Shown: positions 35,138-45,033, counted from the first letter of the stretch. The stretch is DNA of 49,389 nt from Rhodobacteraceae bacterium bin131 (GCA_002239085.1 MPNP01000012.1:1-49389); one strand, 5' to 3'. A program made the numbers and translations. Notes: a model not told the origin generated them from the sequence alone.

Positions 35138-37771
35138 ATGTCAAAAGACTATTTTACCTATGACGGTGAGGCAACACGATATGCCACGTTCCCCTTGGGC
35201 GGTATTGGAGCAGGCTCAATCGGAATTGGCGCAGATGGTCGATTGAAAGATTGGGAAATCTACAATCGCCCTGCAAAAGGCAGCTTGAATGGCTTCACCC
35301 ATTTTGCAGTCAAGGCTATGCGTGGTGATCAACTAATTGATATTCGGCTCCTAAACGGCGAATATAAAGGTAATGCTGCTGGCGAATTGCAAGGCACCCC
35401 GTACAACACGTTTGGTTTTGGCCCAAGGCGTGAAACAATGGCGGGTTTCCCATGGTTCAATGAGACATCGTTGCAAGGGCCATACCCAGTTGCTGAATTA
35501 AGCTTTAAGGATGTTCGGTTTCCAGGTAGCGTTAAAATGGAAGCGTTCTCACCATTTGTCCCGCTTGAGTCGCGTATTTCATCGATGCCGGCGGCGCACT
35601 TTGAGGTTGAAATCACAAATAGCAGCGAAAAAGACATCGACTATTCGATTTATGGCTGTATCGGTTTCCCATTCAAGGAAGCTGTTGTTGATGCCAAGAC
35701 CGGATCTCAAACCAGTCTGACAGGGCGTGCCATTTGTAAGAAAACGTCGGTTGACTACGGCGAGTTATGCTTGGCGACAGATCACGCGGATACAAGCTTT
35801 CAGCGGAATACATTTCGCGGAAGCTGGTTTGATACGATGGAGGTTTATTGGCAAGACATCTCCGCCCCCGGCAATTTGAAGGACCGGTTTTACGGTGTCG
35901 ATGGGGAAAAAGCGGCCGAAATGCCGCTAAGTAATTCGGAGCATGGCGTTTTGGCTAGTCACGTGACAATAAAGCCTGGGCAGTCGAAAAAAATCCGTTA
36001 CATAATTTCGTGGTTCGTGCCCAATGTAACAAAATATTGGGACGAACAATCCGGATTACTAGACGAGCAGAAGCCAGTACCGGAAGTCTGGACGAATTAC
36101 TACGCGAGTGAATGGTCCGGCGCCGAGAGTGTGGCCGAGGAAGCTTTTGACAAGTGGGATTACGCTCTTGATCGCACCAAACGCTTGAAGGAACTTTTGA
36201 TCGGCACAACAGCACCGGTCGAGGTCATTGATGCGATTTCGGCGAATCTTTCAATAGTCAAAACAGCCACAACTATGCGTCTTCAAGATGGAACTTTTTA
36301 TGGGTGGGAGGGCTGTCACCCAGACTCAGGCTGTTGCGAAGGTTCTTGTACTCACGTTTGGAACTATCAGCAGGTATTGCCCTTCCTGTTCCCAGATCTT
36401 GAACGGTCGATGCGAGAAGCGGATTACAAATTTAATCAAGTGCCAGACGGTGGCGGAATGGCATTCCGTTTGAAATTGCCTTTAGGCATTGGAACTGGGC
36501 TGGCGCGCCCTTGTGTTGATGGTCAAATGGGCAATGTATTAAAAACTTATCGGGATTTCAAATTGTTTGGTGAAATTGAGTGGCTGAAAAAGATGTGGCC
36601 AACCACCAAAGCTGCGTTGGAATATGCTTGGCATTCTGAAAACTACGACAGTTGGGATCCGGACCAGACTGGTGTTATGACGGGTCGCCAACATCACACG
36701 TTGGACATGGAATTGTTCGGGCCAAATAGCTGGTTAAATGGCTTTTACCTAGCTGCACTACAGGCGGGTGCAAAGATGGCAGAGGCAATTGGGGATTCAG
36801 ACGCCGCGGCGCAATATCGAGAGATATATGAACGTGGCCGAAAGTGGACAAACGAGCACCTGTTTAACGGCGAGTATTTCATTCAAAAAATTGATTTAGA
36901 CGACAAGAGCATTCTTGATAAATACGACACGACGAAAGGTCATGTTGGGATTATTGACGCTGATATCTACGGAATGTACTGGTCTGACGAAACCAATGAA
37001 TTGAAATATCAGATCGGGGATGGGTGTGAGATTGACCAAGTATTGGCAGAATGGCATTGCGCACTTTATGGCCTTGATTCGGTCTTTGATGAGGACAAGT
37101 TCAAAAAAGCGGTTCTTTCAATCTACAAGCACAACTTCAAACACCGCCTAGGTGACGCCGCCAATCCTTGTCGTGTGTTTGGGATGGGTGATGAGGCTGG
37201 GACAGTTATGTGTGAGTGGCCAGAAGGTGCCCGCCGCCCACGCATTCCAGTGCCCTATTCGCAAGAAACCATGCATGGATTTGAGTATGCATTCGGTACC
37301 CAACTGATGATGATTGGCGAGCTTGAGAAGGGCTTCGAAGTATTTAAGGCAGTTCGTGATAGATATCGCGGCGACAATCGAAACCCTTGGAACGAAATTG
37401 AGTGTGGCTCGAATTATGCAAGATCAATGGCATCTTACGCTGCACTTTTGGTTCTTTCCGGTTTCGAATTTGACGCCGCCAAAAAGTTTTTGGGCTTCAA
37501 CCCAGCCACCAGTGCCAAAGTTTCATACAAAACGATCTGGTCTAACGGCCAGTCGTGGGGGTCGATCGAGATTGACGAGGGTGAAGCAACGCTATCCGTT
37601 GAAGGCGGTCAGCTAGAGCTCACCACACTAATGATTTGCAAAGCAACTTTTGACTTAACGGCATTACAGAAGGCAGGCGCAGCAATCGTTAACAACGATT
37701 TTGCGGTCGTTACCGCGGGTCAGATACTGCGGGTCTCGATTGCAGGAAACAATCTACATTCAAATTTTTAG
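35138..37771 (+). CDS. GH116-family glycosidase (GBA2-like beta-glucosidase)
   Basis: An 877-residue protein with an N-terminal GBA2_N beta-sandwich (opening YATFPLGGIGAGSIGIGADGRLKDWEIYNRP) and a C-terminal DUF608 (alpha/alpha)6 barrel from about residue 380. GH116 enzymes cleave beta-glucosides, glucosylceramide or beta-xylosides with retention. A likely nucleophile is Glu525 in HHTLDMELFGPNSW, and a likely acid/base Asp633 in EIDQVLAEWH; both assignments are by motif position only. No signal peptide is visible, so it probably acts in the cytoplasm on imported glycosides. It is 22 bp upstream of the solute-binding protein and heads the operon. G+C is higher than in the core genes. Confidence 0.88.
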   Translation: MSKDYFTYDGEATRYATFPLGGIGAGSIGIGADGRLKDWEIYNRPAKGSLNGFTHFAVKAMRGDQLIDIRLLNGEYKGNAAGELQGTPYNTFGFGPRRETMAGFPWFNETSLQGPYPVAELSFKDVRFPGSVKMEAFSPFVPLESRISSMPAAHFEVEITNSSEKDIDYSIYGCIGFPFKEAVVDAKTGSQTSLTGRAICKKTSVDYGELCLATDHADTSFQRNTFRGSWFDTMEVYWQDISAPGNLKDRFYGVDGEKAAEMPLSNSEHGVLASHVTIKPGQSKKIRYIISWFVPNVTKYWDEQSGLLDEQKPVPEVWTNYYASEWSGAESVAEEAFDKWDYALDRTKRLKELLIGTTAPVEVIDAISANLSIVKTATTMRLQDGTFYGWEGCHPDSGCCEGSCTHVWNYQQVLPFLFPDLERSMREADYKFNQVPDGGGMAFRLKLPLGIGTGLARPCVDGQMGNVLKTYRDFKLFGEIEWLKKMWPTTKAALEYAWHSENYDSWDPDQTGVMTGRQHHTLDMELFGPNSWLNGFYLAALQAGAKMAEAIGDSDAAAQYREIYERGRKWTNEHLFNGEYFIQKIDLDDKSILDKYDTTKGHVGIIDADIYGMYWSDETNELKYQIGDGCEIDQVLAEWHCALYGLDSVFDEDKFKKAVLSIYKHNFKHRLGDAANPCRVFGMGDEAGTVMCEWPEGARRPRIPVPYSQETMHGFEYAFGTQLMMIGELEKGFEVFKAVRDRYRGDNRNPWNEIECGSNYARSMASYAALLVLSGFEFDAAKKFLGFNPATSAKVSYKTIWSNGQSWGSIEIDEGEATLSVEGGQLELTTLMICKATFDLTALQKAGAAIVNNDFAVVTAGQILRVSIAGNNLHSNF

Positions 37772-37793
37772 AAAGCATCATAAGGAGGATATC

Positions 37794-39074
37794 ATGAAGC
37801 TTAAACTAGCACTGGCTACCGCCGTTTCTTTGTTCGCGTTTAACGCGACAGCGGCTGACATTCCGGCCGACATCGAAGCAACACTGACCGTGTATCAGTG
37901 GGACAACCCACAAATCATCGCTTCAACGGATCTTGCAATTGAACGGTTCGCAGCACGCTATCCGAACGTGAAAGTTGTACCAATGTTCGGGTCAGCAATG
38001 AACGGTTGGGGTGAATATTCAAACTCATTCTTCAACGAGATTGCAGCGGGCACCAACATCGACGTGTTCGCGACCGCAATCGAAGGGTTTGAAGAAGTTG
38101 CCGGAAACGGCCTACTGCTTAACCTCGACAGTCTCGTGCAAGAAAACCCAGATGCCGCTGCGGTATTTGACGAAATTGAACCTAATCTCCTTGCGGGAAT
38201 GCGTTCTCGCGTTTCGGGCGAACTTAACTACTTCCCTACTGAGTGGAACAACATCGTAGTTTTCTACAACCAAGACATGTTTGATGAAGCCGGTATTGCA
38301 TACCCTGCAGATGATTGGACATGGAACGACTTCCGAGAAACTGCGAAAGCGCTGACGGTGCGTGACGACAACGGCAACGTCACTCGCTTTGGTTTTGCTT
38401 TGCCTGGGGGCAACTTCGGTCTGCAACCATGGCTGCTGACCAACAACACCGGTTATCTTGACAGGAGCTGGACGGAAGTTACGGTCACTCAACCTGAATT
38501 CCGTGAATCGCTGCAGTTTATGCACGACTTGATCCACGTTGACGGTTCGACCGCCGCATTTGAAGTGCCTGGATTCCAGGACGACAAACTGGGAGCAGGT
38601 CTACTCGCAATGTCGACAGCTGGTCACTGGCCAACGAATGGCCTCAAGGCCGCTGGAATCGAAAATTTGGGCGTAGCAAACTTTCCTCGCAACAAGTCAA
38701 ATTCAACCGTATTTGGCATCGGTGGAGTTGGTGTAACAACAGCTTCCGATAACCCTGACCTTGCTTGGGAATTTGTTCTGGAACTGACCGGTGAAGTTTA
38801 CCAACAAGAACTGGCAGACTCAGGCGTTTCAATCCCGTCGTGGCGTCGTTTCGCAACCACAGACAAGTGGACAGCATACCCAGACAACTCTGAAATTTTC
38901 TATGAGAGCGCAAAAACGGCGATCCCAGTTCCTTCTCCAGGTAACTTTGCTGAGATGGAATCGATTTTCATGCGTCATCTCGAAGCGTATCTGACCAACA
39001 ATCAGGATCTTGATACGACCATTTCCTCCATGAATAGCGAAATGAGTCGCTCGATGGAGCGCCAATCGCGCTAA
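37794..39074 (+). CDS. Sugar ABC transporter solute-binding protein (CUT1 type)
   Basis: A 426-residue periplasmic protein with a signal peptide (MKLKLALATAVSLFAFNATAA) and a family 1 extracellular-binding fold: LTVYQWDNPQIIASTDLAIERFAARYPNVKV, GTNIDVFATAIEGFEEVA, and LNYFPTEWNNIVVFYNQDMFDEAG. These are typical of oligosaccharide or glycoside binders. ATG 37794 follows AAGGAGGATATC. The adjacent GH116 enzyme suggests the ligand is a beta-glycoside. An open frame upstream of the ATG lies inside GH116 and is not used. Confidence 0.92.
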   Translation: MKLKLALATAVSLFAFNATAADIPADIEATLTVYQWDNPQIIASTDLAIERFAARYPNVKVVPMFGSAMNGWGEYSNSFFNEIAAGTNIDVFATAIEGFEEVAGNGLLLNLDSLVQENPDAAAVFDEIEPNLLAGMRSRVSGELNYFPTEWNNIVVFYNQDMFDEAGIAYPADDWTWNDFRETAKALTVRDDNGNVTRFGFALPGGNFGLQPWLLTNNTGYLDRSWTEVTVTQPEFRESLQFMHDLIHVDGSTAAFEVPGFQDDKLGAGLLAMSTAGHWPTNGLKAAGIENLGVANFPRNKSNSTVFGIGGVGVTTASDNPDLAWEFVLELTGEVYQQELADSGVSIPSWRRFATTDKWTAYPDNSEIFYESAKTAIPVPSPGNFAEMESIFMRHLEAYLTNNQDLDTTISSMNSEMSRSMERQSR

Positions 39075-39137
39075 GCTAAAGCAACGCCGATCCAAGGTAA
39101 CTTGGGTCGGTGCGCCGAGAACGGAAGGTCATCGATC

Positions 39138-40025
39138 GTGTCTATCTTAACAAGAAGAGAGGCGCGTGCAGGCTATATGTTTCTTGCCCCTGCCTATTTG
39201 CTTTATGCGCTTTTCATTGCACTGCCTTTGGTTGCTGCTCTGATGTTGTCGGTTCTTCAAGTCAATCGACTGACTTTGGATATAACTTTTGTTGGTCTTG
39301 AGAACTACAAGTGGGTCTTGGGCGACCCTCGTTTCTGGACAACATTCAAAAACACTTTCTTTTTCATTTCAATGGCGGTCGTTGGGAATGTGGGGGGAGG
39401 ATTAATTCTGGCGGTTTTGATGGATCGCAATTACCCAAACTTCATTCTATATTTTCTAAGATTGGCCTATTTCTTGCCCGTCCTGATGTCGCTTGCATTT
39501 GTATCTTTCATCTGGAAATTCCTTTTTGCGACGGATTTAGGTGTTATAAATTACTACGTTCAACAACTTGGTTTCACCAAGATTGGCTGGCTGTCAAATC
39601 AAGATGTTGCTATGTATTCGATTATCCTTGTTGATGTTTGGAAAAATGTTGGCTTCTTCATCATCATTATCCTTGCCGCATTGCAAGGTATCCCACGTTC
39701 ACTATTGGAAGCTGCGAAAATTGACGGTGCGTCTGAATCGACAATCCTGTGGCGCATAAAAGTCCCATTTATTGCGCCCGTGCTACTGTTCCTTGTTACC
39801 TTTGCCACTATTGGCGGTCTGCAGGTTTTCGATTCGATCCGCATTATGACAAACGGTGGTCCAGGTGATGCGACACGTTCGGTTGTTATGTACATGTTCG
39901 AAGAAGCCTTCGGTGCAGGCGACAGCGGAGCTGGCGCTGTGGCGGCCTTGGTTCTTCTGATCGTAATTTCTCTGGTTGTTGCAGCACAGTTCGCGATTGC
40001 ACAAACTATTTCGCCCAGGAGGTAA
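39138..40025 (+). CDS. Sugar ABC transporter permease (MalF/UgpA-like)
   Basis: A 295-residue inner-membrane permease with about six helices and the EAA loop IPRSLLEAAKIDGASESTILWRIKVPFIAPVLL that docks the ATPase. It opens with ARAGYMFLAPAYLLYALFIALPLVAAL, typical of the MalF-like partner. GTG 39138 is chosen, giving MSILTRREARAG with GAAGG upstream; an ATG at 39102 has no site. It ends 1 bp before the second permease. Confidence 0.9.
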   Translation: MSILTRREARAGYMFLAPAYLLYALFIALPLVAALMLSVLQVNRLTLDITFVGLENYKWVLGDPRFWTTFKNTFFFISMAVVGNVGGGLILAVLMDRNYPNFILYFLRLAYFLPVLMSLAFVSFIWKFLFATDLGVINYYVQQLGFTKIGWLSNQDVAMYSIILVDVWKNVGFFIIIILAALQGIPRSLLEAAKIDGASESTILWRIKVPFIAPVLLFLVTFATIGGLQVFDSIRIMTNGGPGDATRSVVMYMFEEAFGAGDSGAGAVAALVLLIVISLVVAAQFAIAQTISPRR

Positions 40026-40026
40026 T

Positions 40027-40917
40027 ATGTCCGGCTTTCAGTCACTGTCCGCACATGCGACGTTGGCAGACCGTTTGTATTCCGCAATGCAAGCGGTCCA
40101 TTGGCGAAATACTGGCGTACTAATTATTTTGCTCATCGGCGCAATTTTTATGTTACTTCCATTTCTCTGGATGTTTTCGGCATCGATGCGACCGGCAGCG
40201 GAAGCCTATCAGTTGCCGCCAAGTTTCTTCCCAAAAAGAATAAATTTAGAATCATATCGTGAACTTTTGAACAGCCCAGTACCGTTTCTGCGGATGTACT
40301 GGAATAGTTTAGTCGTTGCCAGCGTAACGACAGTAGTTGTTATTTTCACATCAGCAATGGCGGCATTTGCTTTTTCCCGCTTGCGTATGCCAGGTTCAAA
40401 TACTTTGTTTGTGGTTTTGTTGGCAGGTTTGATGGTGCCACCGGCCATGTTGATTATCCCCCTATTCTTCGGAATTGCATGGGCCGGTCTTCACAACACA
40501 CTGTGGGCGATTATCGTTCCCGGTCTTGCTAATCCATTGGCAATTTTGATGATGCGGTCGTTCATGCAAAGCCAGTCGCGAGCATACGAAGAAGCAGCAT
40601 TCATAGACGGTGCGTCTTATTGGACAATTTTTTGGCGAATTTCGCTTCCGCAAATGGGACCGCCTATCGCGGCATTGGCAATCATTGTGTTCACCACGAG
40701 CTGGAATAACTTCTTGTTGCCATTAGTATTTGCCAGAAGCCCCGAAGTGATGACCCTTCCCATTGGTATGATCGCGATCTCGAACGTGACTATGGGTGTG
40801 GAACTTTCTGTCCTGATGTCCGCAGTTACCCTGGCGCTTTTGCCGCTGACCATTGTCTTCATAGTTGCACAACGCTTCATAGTTGAAAGCATCGCCAGTA
40901 CCGGCATCAAAGGCTAA
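40027..40917 (+). CDS. Sugar ABC transporter permease (MalG/UgpE-like)
   Basis: A 296-residue partner permease. It has the first-helix FLWMFSASMRPAAEAY, AMAAFAFSRLRMPG, and the EAA loop SRAYEEAAFIDGASYWTIFWRISLPQMGPPIAAL. ATG 40027 has an AGGAGG site 5 bp upstream that overlaps the preceding stop, indicating coupled translation. Together with the preceding permease it would form the heterodimeric channel. Confidence 0.92.
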   Translation: MSGFQSLSAHATLADRLYSAMQAVHWRNTGVLIILLIGAIFMLLPFLWMFSASMRPAAEAYQLPPSFFPKRINLESYRELLNSPVPFLRMYWNSLVVASVTTVVVIFTSAMAAFAFSRLRMPGSNTLFVVLLAGLMVPPAMLIIPLFFGIAWAGLHNTLWAIIVPGLANPLAILMMRSFMQSQSRAYEEAAFIDGASYWTIFWRISLPQMGPPIAALAIIVFTTSWNNFLLPLVFARSPEVMTLPIGMIAISNVTMGVELSVLMSAVTLALLPLTIVFIVAQRFIVESIASTGIKG

Positions 40918-40940
40918 GAATTATATCTGAGGTACATACT

Positions 40941-42035
40941 GTGAGTGAATTAGAACTAAGATCGCTGAACAAATACTTTGGGGATTTCCAAGCGGTCCGT
41001 GATTTAAACATGAAAATAAACAAAGGAGAACTGATCGTTTTTGTCGGCCCGTCAGGGTGCGGCAAATCTACTTTGTTGCGATTGATTGCTGGACTCGAGG
41101 AGATCTCATCTGGCGAGTTGCTGATTAACGGTGAAGTTGCCAATACTTGGGTGCCGGTCAAGCGCCAGGTGGCAATGGTATTTCAGAGCTACGCTTTGTA
41201 TCCCAATATGACCGTCGCCGGCAATATTGCATTCGGTCTACAACAAACCAAAATGCCAAAGGACGAGATCAAAAAGCTTGTTGCAGAGGCGTCAACCACA
41301 CTTAAGCTTGACGAACTATTGCATCGCCGTCCGTCACAACTGTCCGGAGGTCAGTCACAGCGGGTTGCAATCGGTCGTGCAATCGTCCGAAAGCCTAGGA
41401 TTTTCCTTTTCGACGAACCTCTGTCGAACCTGGACGCTGAGCTGCGAGTCCACATGCGTGTGGAGCTTATTGCTCTTCATCGGCGTATTAAGAAGACAAT
41501 GATCTACGTTACCCATGACCAGGTCGAAGCCATGACAATGGCCGATCGGATCGTTGTTCTTAATGCTGGCAATATTGAGCAAGTTGGTACTCCATTGGAG
41601 TTGTATAACTCACCCACGAACGAGTTTGTGGCAGGTTTTATTGGTTCACCAAAAATGAACTTTTTTGAAGAAACTCATCGCGAGGGCGACTATATTAGTG
41701 TGGCCGGCGGCAGGTTTAGCTTGACTGACTTAGATATAGTAACGCTGCCGCCACGTTTAAAAGTGGGCATTCGACCGGAAAGTATTGAAGTAGGTTCATC
41801 TGTTGCATTGCCGATCAAAGGCAAGGTTGAATTGGTGGAGAGATTGGGAGCTGAGTCGTTCATTTATGTAAACATCGGAGCCGCAAGCCCAATTGTTGCG
41901 CGGGTATCTGGTCAGAAGGCCCCAAATGCAGGTGATACAGTCGGAATGGGCGCCAAGGACGGTCTTACATATTTGTTTGACGCGACAACCGGATCGTGTG
42001 TGTCGGGAATATCAACCAAGCTAAACGAAACCTGA
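40941..42035 (+). CDS. Sugar ABC transporter ATPase (UgpC/MalK type)
   Basis: A 364-residue ATPase energising the importer. Walker A is GPSGCGKST (about 34-42), the signature LSGGQSQRVAIGRAI, Walker B FLFDEPLSNLDAELR and the switch THDQVEAMTMADR. A C-terminal TOBE/MalK regulatory domain starts near residue 240. GTG at 40941 is used, with GAGG 10 bp before. A dehydrogenase remnant begins 1 bp after its stop. Confidence 0.93.
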   Translation: MSELELRSLNKYFGDFQAVRDLNMKINKGELIVFVGPSGCGKSTLLRLIAGLEEISSGELLINGEVANTWVPVKRQVAMVFQSYALYPNMTVAGNIAFGLQQTKMPKDEIKKLVAEASTTLKLDELLHRRPSQLSGGQSQRVAIGRAIVRKPRIFLFDEPLSNLDAELRVHMRVELIALHRRIKKTMIYVTHDQVEAMTMADRIVVLNAGNIEQVGTPLELYNSPTNEFVAGFIGSPKMNFFEETHREGDYISVAGGRFSLTDLDIVTLPPRLKVGIRPESIEVGSSVALPIKGKVELVERLGAESFIYVNIGAASPIVARVSGQKAPNAGDTVGMGAKDGLTYLFDATTGSCVSGISTKLNET

Positions 42036-42101
42036 CATGACAACTCTGCTAAACGGAAAAAACATTGATCTCAGCGGCGGGTCAGGGAATCGGTCACGCT
42101 A

Positions 42102-42233
42102 GTATCACGCCTTCATTGAATTGATGGATAAAGGCGAGATACTAGGAAGAAATACTGCTCGCAATTAATTGGTGTTGACTGTTGACAGAGAATAATGCAA
42201 ACAAACTACATCATTTCAATGATTTTGTGATAC
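42102..42233 (-). mobile_element. 132-bp IS630-derived MITE
   Basis: Flanked by duplicated TA (42100-42101 and 42234-42235), with terminal repeats beginning GTATCAC. Read on the minus strand, its first ~90 bp match the 5' end of the full IS630 element (GCATTATTCTCTGTCA and CACCAATTAATTG segments). Its last ~35 bp match that element's 3' end (TTGAATTGATGGATAAAG). Removing it restores the dehydrogenase frame across the GCTAGC joint. Confidence 0.88.
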
Positions 42234-42895
42234 TAGCTTCAAGGCATATGTTGCCAATGGCGCAAAAGTTGTGGCGTGCGATATCAAAGAGACAGCGCTT
42301 GAAGAACTTGGCACAATCGATGGCGTTAGCGGGCGATATTTGGACGTTACAAATTGCGAAGCGCTCAAAGAACTTTAGGACGAAGTGGGACCGCTTGATG
42401 TGATGTTTAACTGCGCAGGTTACGTAGCCGCTGGACCGGTCCTGGAATGCGACGAAAAGGATTAGGTGTTTTCATTTGAGTTGAATGTTACGGCGATGTT
42501 CAGTTCAATCAAATATGCGCTGCCCAAAATGATCGAAAACGGTGGCGATTCGATTATCAACATGGCTTCGGTTGCTTCTTCGATAAAGGGAGTTCCGAAC
42601 AGATTTGCGTACTTCGCATCCAAAGCAGCCATAATCGGCATGACTAAGTCTATTGCCGCAGATTTTGTGACGCGCGGTATTCAATATAACGCTATTTGCC
42701 CAAGCACGGTCGAAAGCCCTAGTATCACGACACCGTTGAATTGATGTAATTAATTTGCATTATTCTCTGTCATATTGTCAATACACAACACCAATTAATT
42801 GAGAGCAGTAATTCTTCCTCAATAATCAGGTTCATCGTGCATGCCTAACTGGTCGTTTGGTTGGAGCTGATACTGGGGAGTATTGATAGAGGATA

Positions 42896-44644
42896 ATGAT
42901 GATGGAAAAGACAGGCAGAAACATTTACCGCGTGCATTTGGCAGAGGATGAGAAGCAGTGTTTACAAGACCGTATCAAGCGTGGCAAGGGTTCGGCTCAA
43001 TCACGCTCACGGGCTCAGATTCTGTTGTGAGATAACGCGCACCGTCCTGGTGGTCGATACAAAGACAAGGCGATAGCTGATAGTGTTGGTGTCGGTACGG
43101 CAACGGTTGAGCGGGTGCGTCAACAATGCGTTTTGGAGGGGATTGAAGCGACGGTTGAGCGCAAGGTTCAAGAGAACCGTAAGCCGCGCACACTGGATGG
43201 TGAGAGTGAGGCTAAGCTGGTCATGTTGGCCTGCTCCAAGCCGCCCGAGGGTCATGCTCAGTGGAGTTTAAAACTGTTAAGTGATAAGTTGGTTGAACTA
43301 GAGATTGTGGATACGATTTCGACCGAGACGGTGCGGAGGTCGCTAAAAAAAACTGCATAAAGCCGTGGCGTAAGCAGACCTGGTGTATTCCCCCCAAAGC
43401 GAATGCCGATTTTATCTATGCTATGGAAGATGTTCTGGAGGTTTACCATCGCGAATATGATGATCACACGGTTTTAGTCTGCTTGGATGAGACGTCAAGG
43501 CAACAGACACTGGAAACCCGTCTCCCTTTACCAGTGCGTCCGGGCCAACCCGCGTGCGACGATGACGAATAGACACGGAACGGAACGGCTAATCTTTTCA
43601 TGATGTCGGCTCCACTGCTGGGATGGCGTCATGTGAAAGTCACGGACCGTCGAACTAAGCCGGACCTTGCCCATGTGTTGAAAGACCTTGCCGATGTTCA
43701 TTTTCCTGATAAGCACATTGTCCTCGTCATGGACCATTTGAACACACACAAACTGTCCACCTTGTATAACGCATTCAAACCCGCTGAGGCACGTCGTCTC
43801 GTCAATCGGTTTGAGGTTCACTATACACCCAAGCATGGGAGTTGGTTAAACCGAACTTCTTGAACAATAATTGAGGTATTATCCCCTATTCATGGGGGTT
43901 TAATCTAATTTGTCAAACTACACTTACTGGACAGGGCTCTGTCATCGGACCGATTGTGCCTCACCGGGAGCTGGATGGATTGTATCCCCCAACCAATCCA
44001 ATACCTTGGCCTGCAAGGGCGTCGGTTTGGACGTGACCGGCACCGTACAACCTGTACCCCGAGCCATCGCTACGACACACCGGCTATTGAGATGGAGCAA
44101 CCCCTCTTCACACCGGTTGACCGGAAGTCCCTCCTTGGTACTCTGCTTGCTCTGTTTGTGTATGGCTCCTTGGGAGTGCGGCTGATCTTCCCGCCGGTGA
44201 TAAATCGGGCGTACTGGGAGCGAGCTGGTCTTAAATGTCTATGAGTTGTTTTGAAGTACTTACTGCCTATGAAGAATTGAGATATAATTACTATGACATA
44301 TATGATATTAAATGTTTAATGAATTACAACAAAATAGATATACTGACTAGAATAGTTGTTTGAAAAGAGGAGTTCAACGTGCCAAAAGCACGACTACAAG
44401 AGGGTTTAAGGTAAAAATTATGGGATTTTTGGTCTCAAAGTCAGGGTTAAATATGGCCGAAATTGAAATCAATGTCATGACGCGTCAATGTCTGGCACGG
44501 CGGATCCCTGACCGTGCGACGATGGAGCGTAAAACCAAGGCTTGGGTGGATTATCGGAATGAGACAGCCAAGCCGATTAATTGGCAGTTCAAAACCGAGG
44601 ATGCACGCATCAAGTTGAAATCGCTTTATCCATCAATTCAATGA
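42896..44644 (+). pseudogene. IS630-family transposase, broken
   Basis: The reading starts MMMEKTGRNIYRVHLAEDE. It includes a helix-turn-helix segment (DKAIADSVGVGTATVERVRQ), the VLVCLDETSRQ Asp block, the DHLNTHKLSTLY Asp block and TPKHGSWLN...MAEIEI, the Glu block. It is broken by a stop near 43028, a frameshift near 43360, a stop near 43569 and the nested insertion splitting SWLN from MAEIEI. The C-terminal part ends at 44644. It cannot give an active enzyme. Confidence 0.88.
43851..44444. mobile_element. 594-bp unidentified element nested in the IS630 transposase
   Basis: Flanked by 7-bp direct repeats GGTTAAA (43844-43850 and 44445-44451), which look like a target duplication. Ends read CCGAACTTCTTGAAC and, inverted, CCTGACTTTGAGACC, a weak terminal similarity. 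Its first 228 bp recur inverted at 28559-28788. It has frames on both strands but none resembles a transposase I can name; it is probably an internally deleted element. Confidence 0.65.
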
Positions 44645-44843
44645 AGTTATGATACTAGTTTACACAAACGCCTTCGCGCCACGGGCGAAGAAAGCCATGG
44701 ACGACTTTATCGCACACCAGCCCGGGCGTATGGGCAAGGCAGAGGAAGTCGCAGCGCTTGCGGTTTATCGAGCGAGCGATAGCCGCGCATTTACAACCGG
44801 CCAAACCCTTACGATTGACGGCGGTTGGTCGAACTAAACGGAT

Positions 44844-45006
44844 GGAACACCCACAATGGCGATGTCACACTTAGTTGGTTCAGAAGATTGTTCACATTTG
44901 AAAAAGGTTGGAATTACGGACCAATACAAACCTTTGACAAAATCTTTACCAAGGTCATTTTGATGTTTGGTCGGCATTTTTCGTAACATTTTTTTAGAAA
45001 CGACAT
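44844..45006 (-). pseudogene. Ureohydrolase 5' fragment
   Basis: Corresponds to the first ~160 bp of the intact gene at 34611-34771. Two extra T residues (in the CATTTTTCG and ACATTTTTTTAG stretches) shift the frame within the first 15 codons. The rest of the gene is absent here. Confidence 0.85.
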
Positions 45007-45033
45007 TTAATCGTATTAATTATTATTTTTAAC

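Larger units (their letters stand above)
42722..44655 (+). mobile_element. IS630-family element, decayed and interrupted
   Basis: Bounded by TA duplications (42720-42721 and 44656-44657) and ~25-bp imperfect inverted repeats beginning GTATCA and ending TTGAATTGATG. It carries a broken IS630-type transposase. Without the nested 594-bp insertion it would be about 1.33 kb, normal for the family. It lies inside the dehydrogenase gene. Confidence 0.88.
42037..44837 (+). pseudogene. Short-chain dehydrogenase (2-keto-3-deoxy-L-fuconate dehydrogenase-like), broken by two IS630 insertions
   Basis: Collected fragments read like this SDR subgroup: MTTLLNGKN, ISAAGQGIGHA (after a frameshift), SFKAYVANGAKVVACDIKE, LDVMFNCAGYVAAGPV, INMASVASSIKGVPNRF, KSIAADFVTRGIQYNAICPSTVESPSL, and finally GRMGKAEEVAALAVYRASDS, TGQTLTIDGGWSN. 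The catalytic Ser and Tyr-x-x-x-Lys block is visible. It is interrupted at TA 42100/42234 and TA 42720/44656, and also has frameshifts and stops (for example near 42378 and 42464). The gene follows the ABC ATPase, so the original operon likely handled a deoxysugar such as L-fucose; that is inference. Confidence 0.85.

Noticed and set aside
43910-44244. Overlapping open frames inside the 594-bp nested element
   Set aside because: Two plus-strand frames and one minus-strand frame compete, none resembles a known protein, and the other copy of the repeat carries a stop.
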